From Megaustenia siamemsis (Eukaryota; Mollusca; Gastropoda; Stylommatophora; Ariophantidae): DNA of 64,000 bases. A model generated the notes under the pieces. That model saw nothing but the letters and a program-made list of their open reading frames with translations, searched no databases and was not told where the DNA came from. The stretch covers positions 14,499,358 through 14,563,357 of the forward strand of contig JAVIAB010000102.1 of the NCBI GenBank assembly GCA_032433765.1, written 5' to 3'. The translations under genes were made by a program, and so were the position numbers. Below are positions 49,431 through 61,150 of the stretch, in pieces; position 1 is the first letter of the stretch, and each line of letters starts with the position of its first letter.

Positions 49431-49878
49431 AGACGTTAACTCGTACCTAAAACTGCTCTCGACTCCGGCTCGGCCTCCACAACCTTTGCCCGAAACTTTA
49501 AATTCCTCTCCAGAGAACACAAGTCTTCAGTTTCACTCCACGAGAGAGACGTCATGAACGTATCAAATCCTGGTAAAGACCGACGACAGAAGGAGGCTGC
49601 CTTCCATGACCCGCCATCTTTCCCGACATGCCACGTCGGCGCTAGACAAGGCATTCCGAACGCGTTGTCTTGTAACGCCTAGTGCTAGATCTCTCGATGA
49701 CTGCTTAATTTATGACTTGTTCCTGAGTTCAGGCTTGGAACGAATGCTTTTAGCAGACTCAATGCTCGTATACTATTTGTAACTGGCTCATTTGGGTAAA
49801 CAGATTTTTTAAAAGTATATATTCTGGGCGTTTTCATTGGAAAACATAAAGGTAATAATATAAGAATTATTTCAAGAA
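49431..49878. other. No gene seen
   Basis: Unassigned, locally GC-rich near 49560-49680. Confidence 0.45.
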
Positions 49879-50670
49879 CGCTTCAGCATTGGTGCGGTCT
49901 TAAAGGGAATGACAAGAAAACTTTAGCGCAGTACCATAGTAGTGCGGTCTTAAAGGGAATGACAAGAAAACTTTAGCGCAGTACCATAGTCATCATCATC
50001 ATGTGCCATACCGGTTGGTGTAGGCGATCATGTCCTTCCACAATCTTCTATCTACAGTGCATCGTATCAGTTCTGTTGTTGACTGTTTTCCATGCCATGA
50101 CTCCAAGCTATCCAGTATTTTCTCTTTTTGCCGTCCGCGATCTCTCTTTCCTTTTATTTTGCCAGTTGTAACCAAGTATTCCAACTTTCCTCTTCTCATG
50201 ATGTGCCCGAAAAATGCTGATTGTTTCTTTCTGGTGTTTTTTTAGGAGCTGCTCTTTTGTGTTGGCCTCTTTGAGATTACCTCATTGGTCTTTTTAGCTG
50301 TCCAGGGAACTTTCAACATTTTTCTGAGAAATCCCATCTCTGCGGCCTCTAATCGTCTTTTTATTTGTTTGTCTACTGTCCATGATTCGCTTCCATAGGT
50401 CAAAATTGGTTCTATATAGCCCCGATAAAGTACCACAGTAGTGCGGTCTATTAAAGGAAATGCTAGAATACTTTACAACAGTACCACAGTAGTGCGGTCT
50501 ATTAAAGGAAATGCTAGAATACTTTACAACAGTGCCATAGTAGTGCGGTCTATTAAAGGAAATGCTAGAATACTTTACAACAGTGCCATAGTAGTGCGGT
50601 CTATTAAAGGAAATGCTAGAATACTTTACAACAGTACCATAGTAGTGCGGTCTATTAAAGGGAATGGATG
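49879..50670. repeat. 51-bp minisatellite split by LINE B
   Basis: Two units before (49879-49987) and about five after (50430-50670) share AGTAGTGCGGTCT ... AAAGGRAATG. The left units are a shorter variant (about 50 bp). A LINE B fragment separates them. Confidence 0.9.
49988..50429 (-). mobile_element. LINE B 3' fragment inside the 51-bp array
   Basis: Minus strand: TYGSESWTVDKQIKRRLEAA, MLKVPWTAKKTNE, then GKIKGKRDRGRQKEKIL. It begins with the CATCATCATCATG 3' end at the left. Confidence 0.88.
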
Positions 50671-50689
50671 TGGTCAAAAAGGTAATTTA

Positions 50690-50880
50690 AACTGGGTGAG
50701 TTTAACATGGTGAGATTAACAAACTGAATTTAACAGAGTGAGTTTAACAGAGTTCAATTAACATGGTAAGTTTAACAACATGAATTAAGCACGGGGTGAG
50801 TTTAGCAGGGTGAGTTTCACAAGGTGAATTGAACAAAGTGAGTTTAACAAGGTGAGTTTAACAGCGTGTGTTTTTAAAGG
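50690..50880. repeat. Degenerate GTGAGTTTAACA array
   Basis: About 12 irregular units of GTGAGTTTAACAR/GTGAATTTAACA, roughly 14-17 bp each. Confidence 0.8.
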
Positions 50881-50935
50881 AAAAAAACTGCGAAGTTTTA
50901 AAAAGTTGTTTATTGATCGCATCTTAATGAAGCCT

Positions 50936-51350
50936 GACATCGACTGAAGAAAGTGTGAAAATGTTTGTACACATCGACTGAAGAAAGTGTGAAAATGTTT
51001 GTATACATCGACTGAAGAAAGTGTGAAAATGTTTGTACACATCGACTGCAGAAAGTATGAAAATGTTTGTACACATCGACTGCAGAAAGTGTGAAAATGT
51101 TTGTACACATCGACTGAAGAAAGTGTGAAAATGTTGGTACACATCGACTGAAGAAAGTGTGAAAATGTTTGTACACATCGACTGCAGAAAGTGTGAAAAT
51201 GTTTGTACACATCGACTGCAGAAAGTGTGAAAATGTTTGTACACATCGACTGAAGAAAGTGTGAAAATGTTTGTACACATCGACTGAAGAAAGTGTGAAA
51301 ATGTTTGTACACATCGACTGCAGAAAGTGTGAAAATGTTTGTACACAACA
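50936..51350. repeat. 34-bp minisatellite
   Basis: Twelve units of CATCGACTGAAGAAAGTGTGAAAATGTTTGTACA, with GAAG/GCAG alternation. Confidence 0.96.
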
Positions 51351-51414
51351 GCAGTAGATGCCATTTATCCGATCACGCCAGGCAGGATCCTAGTAAAAAC
51401 AATATCTACTGGGC

Positions 51415-53240
51415 AAATGATGAATAAAGAGAAGATGAGAAAGACGACAACGAAGAGAAGAAGACAGAGAAAAAGAAGAAGACAGAGAAAAAGGAAGAAG
51501 AAGACAGAGAAAAAGAAGAAGAAGACAGAGAAAAAAGAAGAAGAAGAAGACAGAGAAAAAAGAAGAAGAAGACAGAGAAAAAAGAAGAAGAAGACAGAGA
51601 AAAAAGAAGAAAAAAAAAAGAGAAAAAAGTAGAAGAAGACAGAGAAAAAAGAAGAAGACAGAGAAAAAAGTAGAAGAAAAAAGAGAAAAAAGAAGAAAAA
51701 GACAGAGAAAAAAGAAGAAGACAGAAAAAGAAGAAGACAGAGAAAAAGGAAGAAGAAAAAAGAGAAAAAAAGAAGAAGAAAAAAGAGAAAAAAGAAGAAG
51801 AAGACAGAGAAAAAAGAAGATGACAGAGAAAAAGGAAGAAGAAAAAAGAGAAAAAAGAAGAAAAAAGAAAAAAAGAAGAAGAAGACAGAGAAAGAAGAAG
51901 AAGACAGAGAAAAAAGAAGAAGAAAAAAGAGAAAAAGAAGAAGACAGAGAGAGAAAGAAGAAGAAGAAGACAGAGAAAAAAAGAAGAAGGAGAGAGAGAA
52001 AGAAGAAGAAGAAGACAGAGAAAAAAAGAAGGAGAGAGAGAAAGAAGAAGAAGAAGACAGAAGAAAAAGAAGAAGGAGAGAGAGAAAGAAGAAGAAGAAG
52101 ACAGAGAAAAAGGAAGAAGAAGACAGAGAAAAAAAGAAGAAGGAGAGAGAGAAAGAAGAAGAAGAAGACAGAGAAAAAAGAAGAAGAAGACAGAGAAAAA
52201 AGAGAAGACAGAGAAAAAAGAAGAAGAAGACAGAGAAAAAAAGAAGAAGGAGAGAGAGAAAGAAGAAGAAGACAGAGAAAAAAAGAAGGAGAGAGAGAAA
52301 GAAGAAGAAGAAGACAGAGAAAAAAAGAAGAAGGAGAGAGAGAAAGAAGAAGACAGAGAAAAAAGAAGAAGGAGAGAGAGAAAGAAGAAGAAGAAGACTG
52401 AGAAAAAAGAAGAAGGAGAGAGAGAAAGAAGAAGAAGACATAGAAAATGAAGAAGAAGAAGACAGAGAAAGAAGAAGAAGACAGAGAAAATGAGAAGAAG
52501 AAGACAGAGAAAATGAAGAAGACAGAGAAAATGAAGAAGAAGAAGACAGAGAAAGAAAAGAAGAAGAAGAAGACAGGGAAAAAGAAGAAGAAGAAGACAG
52601 GGAAAAAGAAGAAGAAGAAGACAGAGAAAGAAAAGAAGAAGAAGAAGACAGGAAAAAGAAGAAGACAGAGAAAGAAAAGAAGAAGAAGAAGACAGGGAAA
52701 AAGAAGAAGAAGAAGACAGGCAAAAAGAAGAAGAAGAAGACAGAGAAGAAAAGAAGAAGAAGAAGACAGGGAAAAAGAAGAAGACAGAGAAAGAAAAGAA
52801 GAAGAAGAAGACAGGGAAAAGAAGAAGACAGAGAAAGAAAAGAAGAAGAAGAAGACAGGGAAAAAGAAGAAGAAGAAGACAGGGAAAAGAAGAAGAAGAA
52901 GACAGAGAAAGAAAAGAAGAAGAAGAAGACAGGGAAAAAGAAGAAGACAGAGAAAGAAAAGAAGAAGAAGAAGACAGGGAAAAAGAAGAAGAAGAAGACA
53001 GGGAAAAAGAAGAAGAAGAAGACAGAGAAAGAAAAGAAGAAGAAGAAGACAGGGAAAAAGAAGAAGACAGAGAAAGAAAAGAAGAAGAAGAAGACAGGGA
53101 AAAAGAAGAAGACAGAGAAAGAAAAGAAGAAGAAGAAGACAGGGAAAAAGAAGAAGAAGAAGACAGGGAAAAAGAAGAAGAAGAAGACAGAGAAAGAAAA
53201 GAAGAAGAAGAAGACAGGGAAAAAGAAGAAGAAGGCTTGA
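51415..53240 (+). repeat. 1.8-kb polypurine tract (GAA/GACAGAGAAA)
   Basis: Almost pure A/G on the plus strand, built from AGAAGAAGAAGACAGAGAAA-type units. A regular higher-order pattern alternating GACAGGG and GACAGAG appears from about 52550 on. Confidence 0.96.
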
Positions 53241-53395
53241 ATAAAGTTTGATCTTAATTTTAAATAAAAATACATGAAAACAAAAATAAAAAAAAGCAAA
53301 TCTATTTATTCATTAAAAATTATCGATTTTAAAAAAAAGAAAAATTTGTGAAGCTTTTAATAAAGAAAATAAATAAAGAGCCCCCCCCCCCCCCG
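53241..53395. other. AT-rich spacer with C-run
   Basis: Ends in a C14 run at about 53382-53394 directly before the SINE1 3' end. No gene. Confidence 0.5.
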
Positions 53396-54025
53396 GGGTC
53401 ACACCAAGTGGCGTATAGGGAATATGGTGTTAGTAGTGACCATAATGGGCGCGCCTCCCAGCACCAGAGCTGGAAGTTGTCAGTGACCCACAGCTGATGG
53501 CTTGCGCAAGGATCGGTGAACCAAACCATCCAGACCCTGCTCCTCCTCTCCGTGGTGCCTCCAGTAACAGACTAACCTGTCTAGTCTGGCCAAGCGTGCA
53601 GGGATCGAAGAGGGAAGACAATCCGGCACTCAAAAATGTCGTGATGAAGTCGGATGTGTTGGGCCGAAAGGCGCAAATATAACAGTTATACTGCAAACCA
53701 CAACACAACGCAGACACGTCCACTACGTCCTTGTAAGGGCGGATGATAAAGAGGAATATTCTAGTCTACCACGATACTTTAGAATACTTTAGTCATCGGG
53801 CGAACGCAACCAACCAACCAACCAGTGACCATAATTTTTACAGACCTACAGCACATGATTTTTGGGGTAATATGGTCCGTATTACGCCCGTGCCGCTTTA
53901 CTTTCCCAGAAAAAAATTCGGTATCCATTAAAGGCTGGGTGAACCGGACGCCGTTGGTTGGAATCGAACCCTACCTCTTGTCCTTTGTAGCCCAGTTCAC
54001 TAACCACTGAGCTATCACGGCTCCC
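53396..54025 (-). mobile_element. SINE1 copy (minus), split by SINE2
   Basis: Minus-strand SINE1 whose 3' hairpin end is at 53396-53446 and whose body and tRNA-like head are at 53824-54025. SINE2 is inserted between. Confidence 0.93.
53447..53823 (+). mobile_element. SINE2 copy 3 nested in SINE1
   Basis: Flanked by the 12-bp duplication AGTGACCATAAT (53435-53446 and 53824-53835). The tail is (CCAA)n. It shows that SINE2 was active after this SINE1 inserted. Confidence 0.94.
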
Positions 54026-54420
54026 TAGCTTTTAATATAGTAATTACTATTTTTAACTATTTGACAATACAACCATTCTGTAGGGAAAAGAACTATAGAT
54101 AAGATCAGAAATGAAGAACTGGGTAGAAAAACAGGAATAATTTCAGCCATTGAATACATACAGAAACAACAGATACAGCGGTTTGGTCACGTGATAAGAC
54201 AGAAAGACTAAAACACAACACAACACGTTCTTAATTGAACGATGTGAGAACACCAGACTCAAGGGCCGACCACGAAAAAGAGATGGTTTGGTGGGATATT
54301 AGAAACCTGGGAAAAATAACAGTAGCAGAGGAGAACACAGGAGCAAAAGCCAGCAAGCTATAGATCCCTTGGACCCTGAAATATAAATGAGGAAGGAAAG
54401 GAGAATAAGAGAAAAGAATC
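54026..54420 (+). mobile_element. LINE E 3' fragment, decayed
   Basis: From about 54080: RNEELGRKTGIISAIEYIQ-like sequence, then an RFGHVI-type block, many frame breaks. Related to 62695-63072. Confidence 0.7.
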
Positions 54421-54424
54421 ATAT

Positions 54425-56165
54425 TTATATAATATTTAAAACATATAACATTTATTTACAACATATAACAAATATTTACAACATATAACAATTATTTACA
54501 ACATATAAAAACTATTTATAACATAAAACACCTATTTACAACATATAACAATTATTTACAACTTATAACAATTATTTACAAATATAACGATTATTTACAA
54601 CATATAACAGCTATTTATAACATATAACAACTACATACAACATATAACGATTATTTATAACATATAACAATTATTTACAACATATAAAAATTATTTACAA
54701 CAACATAAAACAACTATTTACAACATGTAACAATTATTTACAAATATAAAGATTTTTTACAACAAATAACAGCTATTTACAACATATAACAATTATTTAC
54801 AACATATAACAACTATATATAACATAAAACACCTATTTACATTATATAACGATTATTTAAAGAAATAGATCATCATCATATATATGGACAAAATAAATCA
54901 GGAAACAACCAACACAAGGACAAATCAAATAATAACATAGAGGTAGAAAACTCTAACATCAATGAGCTACTCTTCGCAGATGACCAATGCCTAATATACG
55001 AGGATGAAAACCTGCTACAACAGCATTTAACATCTCTAGATAAAAGCTGCACAAACTACAGTATGAAAATTAACACAGCAAAAACAGAGGCTATAAGAAT
55101 AAGCAAATTAAGACACCCATTAAACATCAGATCAAAGACAAAGATATAAAACAAGTAGAGGAATTCAAGTATTTAGGCACAATGTTCACAGAAGATGGAA
55201 AATTAGACAGAGAAATTGACATGAGATACAAAAAGCAAATGCTGTCACATACCAGCTTTCACCATTGTTAAGACATCCAAACATTTCTATGCCAGCTAAA
55301 CAACAAATGATAAATAGCATCTTCATACCAACTTTGTGCTATGAAAGTCAAACATGGACCCTTTCTAAATCACATTTAAGAAAGATCAATACATGTGAGA
55401 TGCGATGCTTGAGAAAAGTAACAAACAACACAAGAAGAGATAGAATACCAAATGAAACCATAAGAAAAATGGTAGGAACAAAACCCTGCCAAGAATATAT
55501 AGAACAACAACAACTTAAATGGTTTGGCCACCTGGTCAGAATGAATCCTCACCAATCACCATCAAGGGCGTTCTTCTCGAGAATGCATGGAAAAAGACCA
55601 AGAGGAAGACCCAGAAGAAGATGGATAGATGCAGTGACAGAGACATGTAACAACAAAGGAAAATCACTAATTCAGACAGTTCGAGCAGCTCAAGAACGAC
55701 AAATGATATAAACCACGACACCTTTTAGGTATCAGTGAAAGAGAAAAGAAGAAGAACGATTATTTACAACATAACAATTATTTACAACAACATAAAACTA
55801 TTTACAATATACAACAACTATTTACAACATATAACAACTATTTACAACATATAACAATTATTTACAACATATAACAACTATATATAACATATAACATTTA
55901 TTTACAATATATAACAATTATTTACAACAACATAAAACAATTATTTACAACAACATAAAACTATTTACAATATACAACAACTATTTACAACATATAACAA
56001 CTATTTACAACATATAACAACTATTTACAACATATAACAACTATTTACAACATATAACAACGATTTACAACATATAACAACTGTTTACAACATATAACGA
56101 CTGTTTACAACATATAACAACTATTTACAACATATAACAACTATTTACAACATATAACAACTGTA
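54425..56165. repeat. 20-bp AT-rich minisatellite, split by LINE E
   Basis: Units TTTACAACATATAACAAYTA at 54425-54870 and 55755-56165. The right block is more regular. Confidence 0.93.
54871..55754 (+). mobile_element. LINE E fragment with RT palm end
   Basis: ELLFADDQCLIYEDE (RT catalytic FADD, near 54970), then a frame change. From 55265 an open tail follows: TLCYESQTWTLSKSHLRKI, QQLKWFGHLVRMN, GKRPRGRPRRRW. It was inserted in the 20-bp array. Confidence 0.87.
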
Positions 56166-56696
56166 TACGACTATTCGACAAAGCATCCCAAATTCGTATA
56201 ATAAAATTCACAATAAACGCAGCAAAACTTGCATTGTTATAGCTTTTAACAAGAATGTGCAATAACGAACAAAAACGCTTACATAATGCAAGAAAATTGG
56301 GAATAACGCAAGAGTACTCTATATAAATCGAGAAAGCCGCAATTTCATACGCACATATTGCACGAGTTTTGACAAGCCACTTTAGTTATCCGTCCACACA
56401 GCTTGTTTGCCAAGAGAACATCGGATAAAATGCAAGTTAATGATAAAAGCAAAAGCCAGCATTCAGTTTTTGTATCGTCTTCTTGTCAGTCACGCCATCA
56501 TTCGTCACGTTTATGTCTGCAGTTTCACCCTAGCCACGTTTATAATAGCATTCTTCTTCAGAGATTATGAGGTTCCGAAAAATCATTTTCTCCCATTTTC
56601 TGTATATTTTTTTCTATTTCAAATTTCGTTGTTTTTAGATGTTTTCAGAGGCGTTGTTATTACAGCCAACGCAAAAATAGGCGCCCCGCAGAACTA
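56166..56696. other. No gene seen
   Basis: Single-copy looking. A 96-codon frame at 56407 shows no recognisable domain. Confidence 0.45.
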
Positions 56697-57033
56697 GTGG
56701 TTTTCTATCTATTGACCTTTCGAGCCGTAGCCGACCCATAGGGCGTAGACCAAGATACTCCTTCTCTTATCTAAATTTTTATTATAGCAGTTTTCAATTC
56801 TTTTAAAGATATTTTATCAAATCTTACCATTTGTCTCTGTTCTGTGCAAGCAGCTATCGCTCTAGTGGTTTTCTATCTATTGACCTTTCGAGCCGTAGCC
56901 GACCCATAGGGCGTAGACCAAGATACTCCTTCTCTTATCTAAATTTTTATTATAGCAGTTTTCAATTCTTTTAAAGATATTTTATCAAATTTCGTCATTT
57001 GTCTCTGTTCTGTGCAAGCAGTTATAGTGGTTT
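56697..57033 (-). mobile_element. Two tandem LINE H 3' ends
   Basis: Two copies (about 56697-56868 and 56869-57033) of the LINE H untranslated end in minus orientation, each bordered by AGTGGTTTT. They differ by a few bases (ATCTTACC versus ATTTCGTC). Confidence 0.85.
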
Positions 57034-57064
57034 TAGGGTCTAGTTAATCTAGATGTAATATAAT

Positions 57065-57665
57065 TTATTCATTCATTGGGTGCCGTTTGGATATCGAAAC
57101 CTGGCTACTATGGAGCGTCATTTTACTTTGTCTCATTGCTGGATAGTGCAGGTTGTAATAGATTCAAATGTTTACCTTTTGATGTTATCAGTTCACTTTA
57201 GTCCTGGCCTGCTTCTGCCTCGTTTACTTTGTACTTTCCCATCAAAGAAAGCTTGGGTAGGGTAACAATAAAGGTCAAGTACGAGACTTTGAACCGGCGT
57301 CTTAGCACGCGACTTTTTCCACCCATATCTGCTCGGCCGCCTATCCAGAAGTGTTCGGAGACTTCTGGATAGTGTCGCTTCAAGCATCGAATCTCACGAT
57401 GCGAAGCGGCATTCTTGACCTTACCAGAGTAATTCCTTGGTACCCATTTTTGCCAGCGGCTGGGTCGACCGCGGCTTTTTTCTTTCTAACCACGAGTACA
57501 ACTCACGCCGCTTCCAGCGGGAATCGAACACGGGTTGTCTGAACGTCGGTAGCCCAGTCGGGTGGTTTCCCAACTAGGCCACTGAGGCTCCCAATGTTTG
57601 TGGTAGGGTATTGTGTCCGTTCACATGTTCCCACAATTCCAGCTGTTTTTACGAGGTGTGTTAAG
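57065..57665 (-). mobile_element. LINE C fragment split by SINE4
   Basis: The LINE C 3' end (57065-57240) and its continuation (57596-57665) flank a tRNA-headed SINE. Confidence 0.75.
57241..57595 (-). mobile_element. SINE4, tRNA-derived
   Basis: Minus-strand head with A box TGGCCTAGTTGG and B box GTTCGATTCC (reverse near 57525-57570). A GC-rich body of about 280 bp has a self-complementary ACTTCTGGATAG pair (57348-57370 region). Only copy in the window. Confidence 0.7.
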
Positions 57666-58080
57666 TACTTTTTTTTTTTTTCACAAACATTACTTTAAAA
57701 TAAACACAGAAACACTCTAAATATCTGGCTCAGAACATGGACATTAAGGAAATCAGTGCTGACCAAGATCCCACCTCGCCTGAATGTGGAAAAAAAAAAA
57801 TATTCAGCCTAGCAAAATTAACAGTAAACGAGGAAAGAAGGCAAGCCCAGTTATACAAATGTCTTGAATGAATCGGATGTGTCGGGCAAGAAGAAAACAT
57901 ATTCGCTGTAAACTGAAATAACGCAACCAGTGACTGGCCGCGGCAAAGAAGATGAAAGATAAGTACAACGATAATCATGATGAGATTACAAGCTACATCA
58001 GTTACACAACCCGGCAAGGTTTTTGAACTATTCTCTAACAACTACAAAGGAATAACTCATCAATATCATCATCATCATCA
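57666..58080. other. No gene seen
   Basis: Unassigned, ending in (CAT)n before LINE C. Confidence 0.45.
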
Positions 58081-59155
58081 TCATTGAGTGCCGTCTCCGT
58101 ATCGAAGGCTGACTACCATGGAGCGCCATTCCGTTCTGTCTCTTGTTTTGATAGTGCAGGTTGTCATAGACTGACCTGTCCATCTTTTGATGTTACTCGT
58201 CCGTGTTTTTCTTGGTCTGCCTCTGCCTCTTTTACCTTGTATTTTCCCCTCCAGGATTACTTTTAGTAGACTGTTGTGTCTTTTAACATGCCCCAAAAAT
58301 CGCATTTGTCTTGTTTGAATTGTGTTTAGCAGTTCTCTTTTCATTTTTAGTTGTTTTAAGACCTTACTGCTTGCTTTCTTTTCTTTCCATCCAATTCTAT
58401 CTATTCTTCTATGAATCCACATTTAAAAGTATTCAATTTTCTGTTCTGTTTTCTTATCTGATGTCCATGTTTCTGCACCATAACGGAATATTGAAAAGAT
58501 ATAACATTTTGCTATTCTTAGTTTTAGCCCTGGTGTTATTTGTTTTGTTGTTAGTATATTTTTCATGGGAGCCGTGATAGCTCAGTGGTTAGTGAACTGG
58601 ACTACAAAGGACAAGAGGTAGGGTTCTATCCAAACCGACGGCTCCTGGGTTTACCCAGCCTTAAATGGGTACCGGATTTTTTCCTGGGAAAGTAAAGCAG
58701 CGCGGGCGTAATATAGACCACATTACCCCAAAAATCATGTGCTAAAGGTCTGTAAAATATAGGGTCACTAACACCATATTTCCCTATACGCCACTTGGCG
58801 TGACGGGGGTACTTTACTTTTTTATTTTTATTTTACTTATATTTTACATGGCATTATAATTACTTTTTGCCATTCCTATTCTTTTGCTTATTTCAGTTGT
58901 ACATTTTCCATCACTGGGTACAGTATGTCCAAGGTAGTTGTAACTCTGAACTGCCACCAGGTCTATTTCTTCAACTGTGATATCCATTTGTGGGTTTTGA
59001 GTATTTTCTTTGTTTATGATCATAGTTTTAGGCTTTTTGATATTCATATCTAGTCCATATTTTTTGCTGGTCATGTTTATTTCATTAAGTAATTGTTGTA
59101 GGTCTTTAGGATTTTCTGCTAGTAGTACACAATAATCTAACAGCTACATTGAATA
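58081..59155 (-). mobile_element. LINE C fragment split by SINE1
   Basis: Minus-strand LINE C: tail at 58081-58566 (RIDRIGWKEKKASSKVLKQ, GKRGRGRPRKT) and upstream RT-thumb region at about 58830-59155 (QSYNYLGHTVPSDGKCTTEI). It is the longest LINE C copy. Confidence 0.87.
58567..58829 (+). mobile_element. SINE1 copy nested in LINE C
   Basis: Head GGGAGCCGTGATAGCTCAGT, B box GGTTCTATCC, 3' hairpin CGCCACTTGGCG, TTTACTTTTTT tail. The LINE C reading resumes on both sides. Confidence 0.92.
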
Positions 59156-59199
59156 ATTCGTCATCATCATCATCATCATCCCTTCTCCCATTATACTAC

Positions 59200-59462
59200 A
59201 AGGTGTCCCAAAAGTCTGGACATGTAGTAGGCAAAAATAAATATTTTCAAGAAATGGAATTTATTAACATTTGATTCAGTTGCAATATTAAATAACATCT
59301 CCAATATGATTCATCATTTGTGATACAAAGGTTGATGCGCTTTGTAAAATTCACGTGAATTCGATGTCATAAATCCACAATGTCATCAATTTTAGCACAT
59401 TCAATTTTTATACGTTCAATCAAGTGTGTTACAATCTGTCATTTTTTATTGAGTACACCTTT
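59200..59462. mobile_element. Possible mariner-like fragment
   Basis: Starts with CAAGGTGTCCCAAAAGTCTGGACA, of the type found at ends of some mariner-family elements. No intact ORF is seen and the second end is not identified. Confidence 0.35.
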
Positions 59463-59465
59463 ATC

Positions 59466-59960
59466 GGAGCCGGATTAGCTCAGTGGTTAGTGACCTGGAC
59501 TACAAAGGACAAACGGTCGGGTTCAATCTTGATTGACGGCGTCCAGATTCACCCAGCCTTAAATGGGTACTGGATTTTTATCTGGTAAAGTAAAGCGGCA
59601 CGGGCGTAATACTGACCACATTACTCCAAAAATCATATGCTAAAGGTCTGTAAAATTTATGGTCACTAACAACACATTCCCTATACGCCACTTGGCGTGA
59701 CGGGTCACCAACACCACATTCCCTATACGCCACTTGGCGTGACGGGTCACCAACACCACGTTCCCTATACGCCACTTGGCGTGACGGGTCACCAACACCA
59801 CGTTCCCTATACGCCACTTGGCGTGACGGGTCACCAACACCACGTTCCCTATACGCCACTTGGCGTGACGGGTCACCAACACCACGTTCCCTATACGCCA
59901 CTTGGCGTGACGGAGTAACTTTACTTTTTTTTATTCACTTGGCGTGATGGGACTCTCTAC
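59466..59960 (+). mobile_element. SINE1 copy with amplified 3' tail
   Basis: Head GGAGCCGGATTAGCTCAGTGG, B box GGTTCAATCT, body, then six tandem 42-bp units of the 3' hairpin region (about 59664-59915), and a short diverged repeat of it at 59935-59955. Confidence 0.92.
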
Positions 59961-60131
59961 TTTTTTTTTACAGAACTTAGCAAATTTACTAAAATATCAT
60001 CAACAAACAGTTGTGCAATTAAAAAAATAACAAAAATGAAGCATTGAAGTCAACTACTCGTATTTCAAAATTGTGATTCCATTTATTTCTTCTTATGGTT
60101 CGAGATTAAAAAAAAAAAGTAAATAAAATAA
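59961..60131. other. No gene seen
   Basis: AT-rich spacer between two SINE1 copies. Confidence 0.4.
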
Positions 60132-60385
60132 AATAAAAGTGCCCCGTCACGCCAAGTGGCGTATAGGGAATATGGTGTCAGTGACCATAAATTTTACAGA
60201 CCTTTGGCACATGATTTTTGGGGTAATGTGGTCGGTATTACGCCCGTGCCGCTTTACTTTCCCAGAAAAAATCCGGTACCCATTAAAGGCTGGGTGAACC
60301 CGGAAGCCGTCGGTTGGAATCGAACCCAACCTCTTGTGCTTTGTAGTCCAGTTCACTAACCACTGAGCTAGCGCTGATCTCTATG
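60132..60385 (-). mobile_element. SINE1 copy (minus)
   Basis: Complete reverse copy: hairpin at 60145-60160, B box reverse GGAATCGAACCC near 60317, head ending ACTGAGCTAGCGCTG. Confidence 0.92.
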
Positions 60386-60575
60386 GCTAGATATGGGATT
60401 GAAAAATTACTAATCAAGTAAACTAAGCTTAGAACATTCAATTCTAACATATTATCAACACTTATCTATGCACGTAAAAACTGGAGAACAACAAAAGAGA
60501 TTGAGAGAACACTATACGCTTTTGAAGACAAATGCCCAAGAAGCATACACCTCTGTACAATGGAATGAATTCAAG
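60386..60575. other. No gene seen
   Basis: Unassigned; possible decayed LINE traces only. Confidence 0.4.
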
Positions 60576-60872
60576 AGTAATATCTATCTATCTATCTATT
60601 GTCCTTTCGAGCTGAAGACGGCACATAGGGCAGAACCACAATCTCAAAAACAGAAACCTTGCGCGCCAAAATGGCACAGATCAAGAAGAGATCACTGCTT
60701 CTAAAATCTATGACTCTGTTTCCATAACAATACTTTTTACAATGACAGCTTGCCAAGCCATTGATCAACCTCCTTAGTCGCCTCTTACGACATGCCTGGA
60801 AGGTCACAGTGTCATTATTCTTTACTTCCCTCATAATGAGGCCCCGGTTACACACAGGAGCAATAGTAATAT
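60576..60872 (-). mobile_element. SINE5 copy (minus) with GATA tail
   Basis: Body 60584-60864, flanked by AGTAATAT (60576-60583 and 60865-60872). Minus-strand tail GCTCGAAAGGACAATAGATAG. The core contains the GCATGTCGTAAGAGGCGACT block. Confidence 0.87.
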
Positions 60873-60929
60873 AGAGATAAGAGAAATGGTCATGCAATCA
60901 ACGATTTTATCTATAATTAGAAAGAGAAG

Positions 60930-61150
60930 ATAGACATATGTCGAACATGTGTTGAATAAAGACAACAAGAGAATTCCAAAACAGGCTTTTCTATGGGGAA
61001 ACATCAGAATACATAAAACAGATGAACACCTAGAGAGACACTGGAAAGAACACTTATAAGAGAAGCAAAGTTGGCAGGCTTAGACTCATAGATAAGATGG
61101 AACATCTCGCCCAGAATAGAGATGGATGGTGGAAAAACATATCAAGCCCT
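60930..61150 (+). mobile_element. LINE H-like coding remnant
   Basis: NKDNKRIPKQAFLWGN followed by a DEHLERHWKEHL-like remnant of the GRPRETLRRTL block, truncated before the untranslated end. Confidence 0.6.

Noticed and set aside
51365..53299. 644-codon Phe/Ser/Leu-rich frame and Lys/Arg/Glu-rich frames on the other strand
   Set aside because: Translation of a polypurine/polypyrimidine tract lacking stop codons.
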